NCBI GenBank assembly: GCA_964522215.1 | Contig: CAZFVR010000025.1 | Location: 1 to 26,052, forward strand | Source: CAG-390 sp964522215 | GTDB taxonomy: Bacteria > Bacillota > Clostridia > Oscillospirales > CAG-272 | DNA length: 26,052 nucleotides | Direction: 5' to 3' | Part shown: positions 8,888-15,851 of the stretch, one piece after another | How positions within the stretch are numbered: position 1 is the stretch's first letter | Layout: every line of letters begins with the position of its first letter | The notes under the pieces: model-generated | Database searches by the model: none | What the model saw: only the letters and a program-made list of their open reading frames with translations | Told to the model about the DNA's origin: nothing | Position numbers and translations under genes: made by a program

Positions 8888-8916
8888 TTGACTTTTTTTA
8901 TCGGATGCAGTATAAT
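8888..8916 (+). promoter_or_regulatory. Sigma-A promoter of the lamin-tail protein gene
   Basis: TTGACT 8888-8893, 17 bp, TATAAT 8911-8916, followed by GGAGG at 8940-8944. Confidence 0.9.
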
Positions 8917-8953
8917 ATGCTTGAGCAAAATATATTACCGGAGGTAACTGAAA

Positions 8954-10360
8954 ATGAAAAAGCTCACCGCAACTATAGTTGCAGTACTTATGCTTATGTC
9001 CATGATGGCCACAGCCATCAGCGCCGCTGTTGTAACAGCTGAGCCCGCTCCCGAGTACACCACTCGTCAGCCCGACCTCATTATCACCGAGATCTGCCCC
9101 GATACACAGGGCGACGGCACCGGCGGATACAATGACGGCAAAGACCCCTTTGAGATGTTTGAGATCTACAACAACTCTGAGTTCACTCTCAACCTCTACG
9201 ACTACTGCATCACCTACAACGGAAACAGTGCCAGCAACGAAAACTATGAGAACGTTATCGTTGAGTGCACTCCCTTCCTCACCAACAACACTTGGGAAAA
9301 CAAGCCCGGCAACTACCTTGACGGCTCTACTCTCCAGTGGACAAACGATGATGACGGTAAGAACCCCTCTCTTGACAACATGCCCACCAACCCCGAGACC
9401 TGCATGATCGAGCCCGGCGAGATCGTTGTTATCTGGTCCGTGTACTACGAGTCTTACTACAAGATGTGGAATGATGGCAAGGGTCTCTCCATCGATGACT
9501 TCCGCACATTCTGGAATATCCCCGCTGATGTTAAGGTCATCGCTTTTGACGGTAACTCCAGCACCGGCAACGGCGGTCACGACAAGAACTTTAACCTTAA
9601 GAACTCCGGTTGCGGTTCCTACGGTATCGCAAAGTACAGCGACGTTATGGCCGCTGCTTGCAATGTTGTCGGCAGCACCTACGAGGTCACCTATCGCGAT
9701 TGCGAGGATCTCGTATCCTGGATCAACGTTGACTTCAACACATGGGGCATGTCCACCATGGCTAACTACACCTACAACTTCGTAGTTGACTCCACCGGTA
9801 AGGGCGCAGCCGATCTTACCAACCTCTCCGGCAAAGAGCACCTCGTTGATATGCGTCGCGGCGCTTTCCTTGAGATGTACTGCGCACCCACTCCCGGTAC
9901 TCTTACCGATCTCCAGAAGCTGACCCTTGAGAACTACAACTGGAAGGCCGGCGAGACCGCTGTTATCCCCGAGGCTGACACTGTTGAGTCTATGCTCTAC
10001 AGCGTATGGACCGCCGATGAGGGTAAGGTATTTGCAGGTCTTAAGATAAACGGCACCGAGTACGCCGCAGGCTCCACCTTTACCGCTACCGCGGGCAAGG
10101 CCACCGTTGAGGCTGTATTCACTGAAAAGGTAGAGACCACCAAGGCTCCCGAGACCACCAAGGCCCCCGAGACCACCAAGGCTCCCGAGACCACCAAGGC
10201 TCCCGATGCCGAGACAAAGGCTCCCGATGCCGAGACAAAGGCTCCCGAGACCACAAAGGCTCCCGATGCCTCTTCCGGCTGCGGATCCTCTGTTGCAGCA
10301 GCTGCTGTCGCTATGACCGCTATCCTCGGCTCTGCTATCGTTCTCAAAAAGAGAAAATAA
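8954..10360 (+). CDS. Secreted lamin-tail-domain protein with C-terminal membrane anchor
   Basis: 468 residues, starting at the ATG at 8954 after GGAGG. Residues 1-25 are a classical signal peptide ending in AISA. A lamin-tail (LTD) domain follows: LIITEICPD, FEMFEIYNNS and FTLNLYDYCI are its usual opening strands, and later segments fit its beta-sandwich. Before the tail, about residues 340-395 resemble short bacterial surface repeats (GKVFAGLKINGTEYAAGSTF). Residues about 394-440 are a Thr/Pro/Lys-rich stalk of ETTKAP and DAETKAP units, then SGCGSS, a hydrophobic helix of about 19 residues and a KKRK tail. That three-part end looks like a surface-sorting signal, but with a Gly-Cys-Gly motif rather than LPXTG. 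No enzyme residues are seen; LTD proteins are usually adhesive or structural. Codons are unusually T- and C-ending and uniform, as in strongly expressed genes. Confidence 0.85.
   Translation: MKKLTATIVAVLMLMSMMATAISAAVVTAEPAPEYTTRQPDLIITEICPDTQGDGTGGYNDGKDPFEMFEIYNNSEFTLNLYDYCITYNGNSASNENYENVIVECTPFLTNNTWENKPGNYLDGSTLQWTNDDDGKNPSLDNMPTNPETCMIEPGEIVVIWSVYYESYYKMWNDGKGLSIDDFRTFWNIPADVKVIAFDGNSSTGNGGHDKNFNLKNSGCGSYGIAKYSDVMAAACNVVGSTYEVTYRDCEDLVSWINVDFNTWGMSTMANYTYNFVVDSTGKGAADLTNLSGKEHLVDMRRGAFLEMYCAPTPGTLTDLQKLTLENYNWKAGETAVIPEADTVESMLYSVWTADEGKVFAGLKINGTEYAAGSTFTATAGKATVEAVFTEKVETTKAPETTKAPETTKAPETTKAPDAETKAPDAETKAPETTKAPDASSGCGSSVAAAAVAMTAILGSAIVLKKRK
10133..10270 (+). repeat. In-frame 18- to 21-bp tandem repeats coding the stalk
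   Basis: Units of GAGACCACCAAGGCTCCC (18 bp, ETTKAP) are repeated four times, followed by two DAETKAP units of 21 bp and a further ETTKAP. Near-identical codons indicate recent expansion or slippage; copy number may vary between strains. Confidence 0.85.
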
Positions 10361-10387
10361 TTAATGGGTGACCGATCCCATAATTTT

Positions 10388-10417
10388 GGGCTGATGCTTA
10401 TGCATCAGCCCTTTTTT
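10388..10417 (+). terminator. Intrinsic terminator after the lamin-tail gene
   Basis: GGGCTGATGC pairs perfectly with GCATCAGCCC around TTAT, followed by six T. Confidence 0.93.
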
Positions 10418-10458
10418 ATTCCTTTATTTTAGCGGCCTTGGCTTTTTACGTTTGCCCG

Positions 10459-10599
10459 TCAGTTGCAGCCGCAGCCACAGCCGCCGCAGTTGCCCTGGTT
10501 GCCGCAGCAGCTGCCGGACAGCGCGGAGATGACTATAAGCGCAACGATCACCCAAATAAGGCACTCGTTGTTCTCAAAAAAATTGCAAAGACAGTTCAT
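10459..10599 (-). CDS. Small Cys-rich membrane protein (chorion-class HCB13-like)
   Basis: 46 residues. The start is set by AAGGAGG 6 nt before the ATG at 10599; the frame is open upstream but without start signals. The protein has a short N-terminal Cys/Asn part (MNCLCNFFENNEC), one hydrophobic helix (about residues 14-28) and a Gly/Cys tail with CC, C, C, C, C. This matches the family called high-cysteine HCB protein 13 in Firmicutes, whose function is unknown. It converges on the lamin-tail gene and diverges from lepA. Confidence 0.7.
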   Translation of the reverse strand: MNCLCNFFENNECLIWVIVALIVISALSGSCCGNQGNCGGCGCGCN

Positions 10600-10631
10600 G
10601 ATGGTCCTCCTTGTGTTTTTTAAGCTCGACA

Positions 10632-10674
10632 TTTTGCCGCTCTCAATAGCATAATATGCCGCCCCGCGGCAAAA
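10632..10674. promoter_or_regulatory. Inverted repeat upstream of the Cys-rich gene
   Basis: TTTTGCCGC (10632-10640) and GCGGCAAAA (10666-10674) are perfect inverted repeats 25 bp apart. They bracket a minus-strand TATTAT that could be the -10 box of the Cys-rich gene; no good -35 is seen, as expected for an activated promoter. Confidence 0.4.
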
Positions 10675-10751
10675 GGTGACAGACTGCGCGGAGCGAATGA
10701 TGCACGCGGTGCCCCGCTCCCCAAAAACTTCGCGCAGATTTAAAAAAACTA

Positions 10752-10780
10752 TTGTTTTTAGTTGAGATTTGTTATATAAT
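10752..10780 (+). promoter_or_regulatory. Probable promoter of lepA
   Basis: TTGTTT 10752-10757, 17 bp, TATAAT 10775-10780. A second overlapping TATAAT begins at 10780. Confidence 0.55.
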
Positions 10781-10801
10781 ATAATAAGGAGAATACTGCT
10801 T

Positions 10802-10870
10802 ATGCAAAAGGAAGGCACGGAGGACCAATGGAGAGATCCGACCGCACACATATTAGAAATTTTTCGATAA
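10802..10870 (+). CDS. Possible 22-codon leader ORF overlapping the lepA start
   Basis: An ATG at 10802, behind AAGGAG (spacing about 10), opens 22 codons and stops at 10868-10870, inside lepA and out of frame with it. The lepA ribosome site GGAGG lies within it. It may be chance or may couple translation. No known leader-peptide signature is present. Confidence 0.25.
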   Translation: MQKEGTEDQWRDPTAHILEIFR

Positions 10871-12648
10871 TCGCACACATAGACCACGGCAAGAGCACGC
10901 TGGCCGACCGTTTACTTGAGGCCACCGGCACTGTTGCCAAGCGAGACATGGAGGAGCAGGTCCTTGACAACATGGACCTTGAGCGCGAGCGCGGCATAAC
11001 CATAAAGGCACGCGCCGTTCGTCTTGATTACACCGCCCCGGACGGCGAGCAATACGAGCTTAATCTTATAGACACACCCGGCCATGTTGACTTTAACTAC
11101 GAGGTCTCGCGCTCCCTTAACGCCTGCGAGGGCGCACTGCTGGTGGTTGATGCCACCCAAGGCATTGAGGCGCAGACCCTTGCCAACGCCTACCTTGCCG
11201 TTGACGCGGGGCTTGAGATAGTTCCCGTTATAAACAAAATAGACCTCCCCTCCGCCGATCCCGATGCCTGCCGCCGCGAGGTGGAGGAGATAATCGGCAT
11301 ACCCGCCGAGGGCTGCCCCGCCATTTCGGCAAAAATGGGAATAAACATTCCCGATGTGCTTGAGGCAGTGGTGCGTGAGATCCCCGCCCCGGAGGGCGAC
11401 CCTGATGCGCCGCTTAAATGCCTGATATTTGACTCCTACTATGACAGCTACCTGGGAGTGGTGGTATATGTGCGGGTCAAGGACGGCACCCTCCGCCCCG
11501 GCGACCGCATTTCGCTGATGAACACAGGCACCTCCTTTGAAGTGGTGGATGTGGGAACGATGGAGCCGTTTGGCCTCCAGCACCGCGAGCTGCTGTCGGC
11601 AGGGGACGTTGGCTACATCACGGCATCCATCAAAAACGTGGCGGACACGCAGGTGGGCGACACGATAACCCATACATCCCGCCCCGCCGCCGAGCCGCTG
11701 CCCGGCTTTCACGCGGTGCGCCCGATGGTATACGCCGGCATCTACCCCGAGGACGGCGCAAGATATTCCGACCTGCGCGATGCGCTTGAAAAGCTTCGCC
11801 TCAACGATGCCGCGCTCTCCTTTGAACCGGAGACCTCCATCGCCCTCGGCTTTGGTTTTCGCTGTGGCTTTCTCGGTCTGCTCCACATGGAGATAATCGA
11901 GGAGCGACTGGAGCGCGAGTTTAATCTTGATCTTATCACCACCGCGCCGAGCGTTATTTATGAGGTAAAGCTCAAAAACGGAGAAACGGTGAGGATAGAC
12001 AACCCCTCAAGCTACCCTCAGCCCGACGAGATAGACACGGCGCGCGAGCCGATAGTTAAGGCAAGCATCATCACTCCCGTTGAGTACGTTGGCGGGCTGA
12101 TGGAGCTGTGCCAAGACCGCCGCGGTGTGTTTATAGACATGAAATATCTTGACGACATCCGCACCGAGCTTCACTACGAGCTGCCGCTGAACGAGATAAT
12201 ATACGACTTTTTTGATGCGCTCAAGAGCCGCTCGCGCGGTTATGCCTCTCTGGACTATGAATTTTTGGAGTACCGCGACTCAAAGCTCTGCAAGCTTGAC
12301 TTTTTGCTTAACGGCGAGCGGGTGGATGCGCTCTCCTTTATCGTTCACGAGGAAAAGGCCTACGCCCGCGCGCGCAAGATAGCGGAAAGGCTTAAGGACA
12401 ACATCCCGCGCCAGCTGTTTGAGATACCGATTCAGGCCGCCATCGGCTCTCGCATCATCGCACGCGAGACTGTCAAGGCCATGCGCAAGGACGTGCTTGC
12501 CAAGTGCTACGGCGGCGATATCACGCGCAAAAAGAAGCTGCTTGAAAAGCAAAAAGAGGGCAAAAAGAAGATGCGCCGTCTCGGCTCCGTTCAGATCTCG
12601 CCCGAGGCCTTCATGGCTGTGCTCAAGCTCGGGGATGACAATAAATAA
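10828..12648 (+). CDS. lepA: Elongation factor 4 (LepA) GTPase
   Basis: 606 residues, full length. N-terminal GTPase domain with G1 AHIDHGKST (16-24), DTPGH (G3) and NKID (G4); domain II; elongation-factor domains III and V; and the LepA-specific C-terminal domain ending in RRLGSVQISPEAFMAVLKL. LepA binds the ribosome and affects initiation or back-translocation under stress. The ATG at 10828 has GGAGG 5 nt upstream. It is followed 83 bp later by hemW, the arrangement typical of Firmicutes, and the two are probably one operon. Confidence 0.97.
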   Translation: MERSDRTHIRNFSIIAHIDHGKSTLADRLLEATGTVAKRDMEEQVLDNMDLERERGITIKARAVRLDYTAPDGEQYELNLIDTPGHVDFNYEVSRSLNACEGALLVVDATQGIEAQTLANAYLAVDAGLEIVPVINKIDLPSADPDACRREVEEIIGIPAEGCPAISAKMGINIPDVLEAVVREIPAPEGDPDAPLKCLIFDSYYDSYLGVVVYVRVKDGTLRPGDRISLMNTGTSFEVVDVGTMEPFGLQHRELLSAGDVGYITASIKNVADTQVGDTITHTSRPAAEPLPGFHAVRPMVYAGIYPEDGARYSDLRDALEKLRLNDAALSFEPETSIALGFGFRCGFLGLLHMEIIEERLEREFNLDLITTAPSVIYEVKLKNGETVRIDNPSSYPQPDEIDTAREPIVKASIITPVEYVGGLMELCQDRRGVFIDMKYLDDIRTELHYELPLNEIIYDFFDALKSRSRGYASLDYEFLEYRDSKLCKLDFLLNGERVDALSFIVHEEKAYARARKIAERLKDNIPRQLFEIPIQAAIGSRIIARETVKAMRKDVLAKCYGGDITRKKKLLEKQKEGKKKMRRLGSVQISPEAFMAVLKLGDDNK

Positions 12649-12731
12649 CACGGCGTGTCAGAGTATCACGACCGAGCAGCGACCGCGTTTTACGATCGGC
12701 TTATAATAACTGATTTTGGAGGAATAAGACC

Positions 12732-13925
12732 ATGTCACTTTCAGACATATTCGGCAAAAAAGAAAAAAAGCCGCTGGGGCTTTATCTGCACATTCCGTTT
12801 TGCCGCAGTAAGTGCGAATATTGCGATTTTTGCTCCTTTGTGCCAAACAACAGTGCGGTGGTGGAGCATTACACCGATGCGCTTTTGCTCCAGATGGAGG
12901 ATTGGCGCGATAAATGCCGCCCGTATGAGATAGATACCATCTACATCGGCGGCGGCACTCCCACATATCTTGATCTGCCCCACCTGCAAAGGATAATTGA
13001 CGGCATCTACCGCAACTTTAAGGTGGCTCGCGGTGCGGAATTTACCATTGAATCCAACCCCGCCACGGTGGATCTTGACTCCCTGCGCCGCATTCGCCGC
13101 ATGGGTGTGAACCGCCTGAGCATTGGCGTTCAAAGTGCTGTGCCGGGCGAGCTTACTCTGCTTGGCCGCGCTCACAGCGTGACAGAGGCGGAGGCAGCCT
13201 TCAACGATGCCCGCCGCGCCGGCTTTGACAACATAAGCCTTGATCTTATGTACGGCATTCCGGCTCAAACGGTGGAATCCTTTATGCAGTCGCTCTCCTT
13301 TGCCGCCTCCCGCGCGCCGGAGCACCTCTCGCTCTACGCCCTCAAGATCGAGGACGGCACCCCCTTTGCCCGCCGCCGCGAGAGCCTTGCCCTGCCCGGC
13401 GAGGATGCCGAGTATGACATGTACATGCGCGCAGTGGACTATCTTGACTCCCGCGGCTACAAGAGATACGAAATATCCAACTTTGCAAAGCCGGGGTATG
13501 AATCACGTCACAATCTTAAATACTGGCACTGCGATGAATATCTGGGGCTTGGTGCCGCCGCGCATTCCTATTTTGGGCGGGAGCGTTTCTCCTCCACCCG
13601 CATCGTGCGCGACTACATTGACGGCATGGAGATAATCGGCTCGGATATCAACATCATCGTCTCCTGCGACAAGCTGCGCTCCCGCGAGAGCATGGACGAG
13701 TATGTAATGCTTGGCATGCGCCTTGAGGAGGGTGTGAACATTCGCAAATTTGACGCGCGCTTTGGCGTTTCCTTTAAGGAAAAATACGGCGTTCTGCTTG
13801 ACGAGTATATAAAGGACGGCTTTGTGGCGTGCGATGGCGAGAGCTACCGCTTTACCTCCAACGGCATGTTTGTTTCAAACTACATCCTCTCCGGCGTGCT
13901 GGATCTGGGGATCACTTTGGAATAG
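12732..13925 (+). CDS. hemW: HemW, radical SAM heme chaperone (formerly HemN-like)
   Basis: 397 residues, starting at the ATG at 12732 after GGAGG. The radical-SAM cluster motif is CRSKCEYC (Cys24, Cys28, Cys31), preceded by YLHIPF; the YIGGGTPTYL glycine-rich motif follows. C-terminal HemW domain motifs include YEISNFAKPGYESRHNLKYW and GLGAAAHSY. The family binds heme and passes it to target proteins; true coproporphyrinogen dehydrogenase HemN has an N-terminal extension that is missing here. Position after lepA supports HemW. Confidence 0.93.
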   Translation: MSLSDIFGKKEKKPLGLYLHIPFCRSKCEYCDFCSFVPNNSAVVEHYTDALLLQMEDWRDKCRPYEIDTIYIGGGTPTYLDLPHLQRIIDGIYRNFKVARGAEFTIESNPATVDLDSLRRIRRMGVNRLSIGVQSAVPGELTLLGRAHSVTEAEAAFNDARRAGFDNISLDLMYGIPAQTVESFMQSLSFAASRAPEHLSLYALKIEDGTPFARRRESLALPGEDAEYDMYMRAVDYLDSRGYKRYEISNFAKPGYESRHNLKYWHCDEYLGLGAAAHSYFGRERFSSTRIVRDYIDGMEIIGSDINIIVSCDKLRSRESMDEYVMLGMRLEEGVNIRKFDARFGVSFKEKYGVLLDEYIKDGFVACDGESYRFTSNGMFVSNYILSGVLDLGITLE

Positions 13926-13957
13926 GCTTAATTTTAAAAATTCGTTGAATATTACCA

Positions 13958-13986
13958 TTGACAAAACGCCCGCCATCGGGTACAAT
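13958..13986 (+). promoter_or_regulatory. Sigma-A promoter of the DUF1292 gene
   Basis: TTGACA 13958-13963, 17 bp, TACAAT 13981-13986; one mismatch from consensus. Confidence 0.87.
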
Positions 13987-14015
13987 ATTATCAGATCGAA
14001 AGGATCGAGGAAATC

Positions 14016-14333
14016 ATGGAAAACAATAAAGATAAAAACGAAAACAACGAGCTGCTTGAGGCCGAGATCGTTACCCTCCTTGACGAGGACAACAACGAGA
14101 TAGAATTTGAGGTGATCGGCGGCTGTGTGGTTGACGGTGTGCAATATTTTGCGCTGATACCCGCAGGCTCGGCCGATGATGACGGCGGCTTTACCGAGTA
14201 CATCATCCTTAAAAGCATTCAAGGCGATGACGGTGAGGAGCTTGTTGAGATAGAGGACGACGCAGAGTTTGACCGCGTAGCCGCTACCTTTGACGATGCC
14301 TTTGATGCCGAGTACGACTACGACGCCGAATAA
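14016..14333 (+). CDS. DUF1292 domain protein (YrzB-like)
   Basis: 105 residues and very acidic. The ATG at 14016 follows GAGG. After a Lys/Asn-rich start comes the DUF1292 core: EIVTLLDEDNNEIEFEVIG, then VDGVQYFALIP and EYIILK, and a tail of Asp/Glu/Ala/Tyr. In Firmicutes this family usually lies near the ruvX/mltG or alaS region; the function is unknown. Here it has its own promoter and lies upstream of the folded RNA. Confidence 0.88.
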   Translation: MENNKDKNENNELLEAEIVTLLDEDNNEIEFEVIGGCVVDGVQYFALIPAGSADDDGGFTEYIILKSIQGDDGEELVEIEDDAEFDRVAATFDDAFDAEYDYDAE

Positions 14334-14360
14334 CATCGCTGAAAAAAACATAAAATATTA

Positions 14361-14587
14361 AAAACCATCCTGCTTAGTGCGTGATGGTCGTCAAAACGGA
14401 ACCGACATTACTTTCAAGGGGTCCGAAACAGGAAATCAAGGGTGGTTTGCAGACCTCCCTCAACACACCCCCGATCGACTTGTCTCGCGGATGTTGGGGA
14501 CGCTGGGAGCAGTAAAGCCCGCGATAGGATCCCACCTTGCTCGGCAGGGTTTCCACATGGCGACCACACGGCTCGGCGGGTTTTTTT
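14361..14587 (+). ncRNA. Structured RNA, candidate 6S RNA (ssrS)
   Basis: The two ends pair into a long closing stem: CCTGC (14369-14373) with GCGGG (14576-14580), then a c-GTG/CAC-g segment and TGGTCG (14385-14390) with CGACCA (14561-14566). The 3' arm runs straight into seven T, so the stem is also the terminator. Inside are a large, mostly unpaired 5' side (GGAACCGACATTAC region) and an inner stem, GGAAA/TTTCC followed by CAAG-GTGG/CCACCTTG. A terminal loop arm is CTCCCTCAACA with TGTTG...GGGAG. A rod of about 220 nt with a central bubble and flush 3' terminator is the 6S RNA architecture, which traps RNA polymerase. No clear promoter is seen. It could instead be an unclassified RNA. Confidence 0.55.
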
Positions 14588-14925
14588 AATCTCGGGTGAG
14601 CAAATGCGAGCCCGAGATTTATACCCCGATAGTGAAGAATAGCAGATACGTTTCTTTCTTTACCANNNNNNNNNNNNNNNNNNNNNNNNNNNNNNNNNNN
14701 NNNNNNNNNNNNNNNNNNNNNNNNNNNNNNNNNNNNNNNNNNNNNNNNNNNNNNNNNNNNNNNNNAGATACGTTTCTTTCTTTACCAATTTAGCAAGCGC
14801 GGAACATTTAGTTTTTTTAAGTCTCGGGTGAGCGAACTCGAACCCGAGATTTATACCCCGATAGTGAAGAATAGCAGATACGTTTCTTTCTTTACCAATT
14901 TAGTAAGCGCGGAACATTATCACCT
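14582..14925 (+). repeat. Tandem repeat of about 110 bp, interrupted by the assembly gap
   Basis: Each unit begins with a T7-A run, then a CTCGGGTGAGC hairpin closed by CCCGAGA, then TTTATACCCCGATAGTGAAG, AGATACGTTTCTTTCTTTAC and AAGCGCGGAACATT. Unit A starts at about 14582 and runs into the gap; a partial unit follows the gap; unit B starts at about 14813. The T run of unit A is also the tail of the folded RNA upstream. There is no spacer variation and no known element. Confidence 0.8.
14666..14765. other. Assembly gap (100 N)
   Basis: Exactly 100 N, so an arbitrary scaffold gap. The 22 bases before it (14644-14665) are identical to the 22 bases after it (14766-14787). The gap may therefore be false and the contigs may simply overlap, which would give a repeat period of 110 bp. 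Confidence 0.97.
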
Positions 14926-14967
14926 ATCAAATATTGCTTTCTATCCGTCTATCGGTAAATATCGAAC

Positions 14968-15152
14968 GCTCACCAAGCCATCTCGGGCACGAGAGGGCTT
15001 GGTGAGCGTCTGTTTTTCACCCATAGACATTTAAAACATCTATATCCATTGTTTTCGGCGGGAGCCGTCCCCGCCCTACGGAGTTTATGTATAGCTGTAG
15101 ATAATTGCGATATCCATTGTTCCGCAACCGCATGCAGCTGTGCGAAGCGCCT
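14968..15152 (+). repeat. Dispersed intergenic repeat, copy 3 (internally deleted)
   Basis: Matches copy 2: GGCTTGGTGAG, TTTTTCACCCATAGAC, GGCGGGAGCCGTCCCCGCCC, a GATAATTGCGATATCCAT-like block, TCCGCAACCGCA, and the end GCGAAGCGCCT. It lacks the CGCAAAATATCACTCCGT block of copies 1 and 2. It touches the stop of the minus-strand regulator at 15154. Confidence 0.75.
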
Positions 15153-15153
15153 C

Positions 15154-15588
15154 TCACTCTGCCAGCTTCTTTGCCACCTCAACAAGCGCGGCGCGGCGGA
15201 GACGGAACGCACCGGCACGCGATATATGCAACATCTCCGCGCACTCGGCGACCGGTATGCCGCGTATGTAATGATAATAAAGCAACGCCCGGCCATCCTC
15301 GCCGCACTCAAGCGACGATATGAACCCGCGCACCTCACACAGCCGCGCACGAATGAGCGATGCATCCAGCTCGTCCGCCGCTGCCTCCTGCGGGTCGCGC
15401 TCCTCGCAACGATCCGAAAAAAACTCCCGCGCATATTTGTCGGCACGCAGCATCCGCGCGCCGTGCCTGTAGCTTTCCAGATATCGCCGCGCTTCGTCCA
15501 GCCCGTCATCCCGCACGCGCCCGCCGACCCTCAACCGTTCAAGCTCCGCTGCGGCACTGATATTTTTTACATCCATTTCTTTTATCAT
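15154..15588 (-). CDS. Sigma-region-4-like regulator (DUF1492/phage-activator type)
   Basis: 144 residues from the ATG at 15588 (AAAGGA 5 nt upstream); the ATG at 15576, 140 residues, is an alternative. An upstream ATG at 15621 lacks a ribosome site. The N-terminal two thirds are charged and helical. The last 40 residues form a helix-turn-helix like sigma-70 region 4: LLYYHYIRGIPVAECAEMLH, then ISRAGAFRLRRAALVEVAKKL. Small proteins with this layout act as late-gene activators in Clostridia phages. It diverges from the LexA/CI-like repressor at 15852, with shared motifs in the promoters between, so it may belong to a phage-derived switch. No other phage gene is nearby. Confidence 0.65.
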   Translation of the reverse strand: MIKEMDVKNISAAAELERLRVGGRVRDDGLDEARRYLESYRHGARMLRADKYAREFFSDRCEERDPQEAAADELDASLIRARLCEVRGFISSLECGEDGRALLYYHYIRGIPVAECAEMLHISRAGAFRLRRAALVEVAKKLAE

Positions 15589-15624
15589 CCCTTTCCTTTT
15601 AATTTGCTGTTTCGCATTCACGAA

Positions 15625-15652
15625 ATATTACGTTTTATGAGCGCATTGTCAA
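15625..15652 (-). promoter_or_regulatory. Promoter of the sigma-like gene with motif in the spacer
   Basis: Minus strand TTGACA (15652-15647), 16 bp, TAATAT (15630-15625). The motif ACGTAATA (minus strand, 15633-15626) overlaps the -10 box, as an operator would. Confidence 0.6.
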
Positions 15653-15697
15653 GCGGTCAGGCTTTTCGACAAAATTCGCTCTTTTTTTCATTTTTAC

Positions 15698-15726
15698 TTG
15701 ACAAAAGCGGCGTTTTATCATATAAT
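15698..15726 (+). promoter_or_regulatory. Sigma-A promoter of the repressor gene
   Basis: TTGACA 15698-15703, 17 bp, TATAAT 15721-15726. The spacer carries CGTTTTATCA, nearly the same as CGTTTTATGA at 15631-15640 in the opposing promoter. The leader to the repressor ATG is about 120 nt. Confidence 0.85.
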
Positions 15727-15766
15727 AAAGGGGACGCAACAACGCCTTCGCTTTTGCTTTGACAGC

Positions 15767-15819
15767 ATTATATCACATTTACGTAATACTGTCAAGTACT
15801 ATTCCGCAAAAACGTAATA
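15767..15819 (-). promoter_or_regulatory. Second leftward consensus promoter with two ACGTAATA sites
   Basis: Minus strand TTGACA (15795-15790), 17 bp, TATAAT (15772-15767). ACGTAATA at 15781-15788 lies in its spacer, and another at 15812-15819 is exactly 31 bp (three helical turns) away. TTGACAG at 15759 and CTGTCAA ending at 15795 form an inverted repeat around the promoter. Its transcript would face the rightward one from 15698. Confidence 0.75.
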
Positions 15820-15851
15820 ATTTTATAGATCCGGCAAAGGATAGCCCAAAG

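Noticed and set aside
8882..9841. 319-residue minus-strand ORF opposite the lamin-tail gene
   Set aside because: Antisense to a gene with signal peptide, promoter and terminator; composition is that of a shadow frame.
14361..14587. T-box leader, suggested by AAGGGTGG at about 14439-14445
   Set aside because: The T-box needs a longer AGGGTGGnACCGCG motif and a following antiterminator/terminator choice before a gene. Here the motif stops after GTGG, the terminator is the closing stem itself, and no aminoacyl or amino-acid gene follows.
14582..14925. CRISPR array
   Set aside because: Units are about 110 bp and identical along their length; there are no short repeats with unique spacers and no cas genes.
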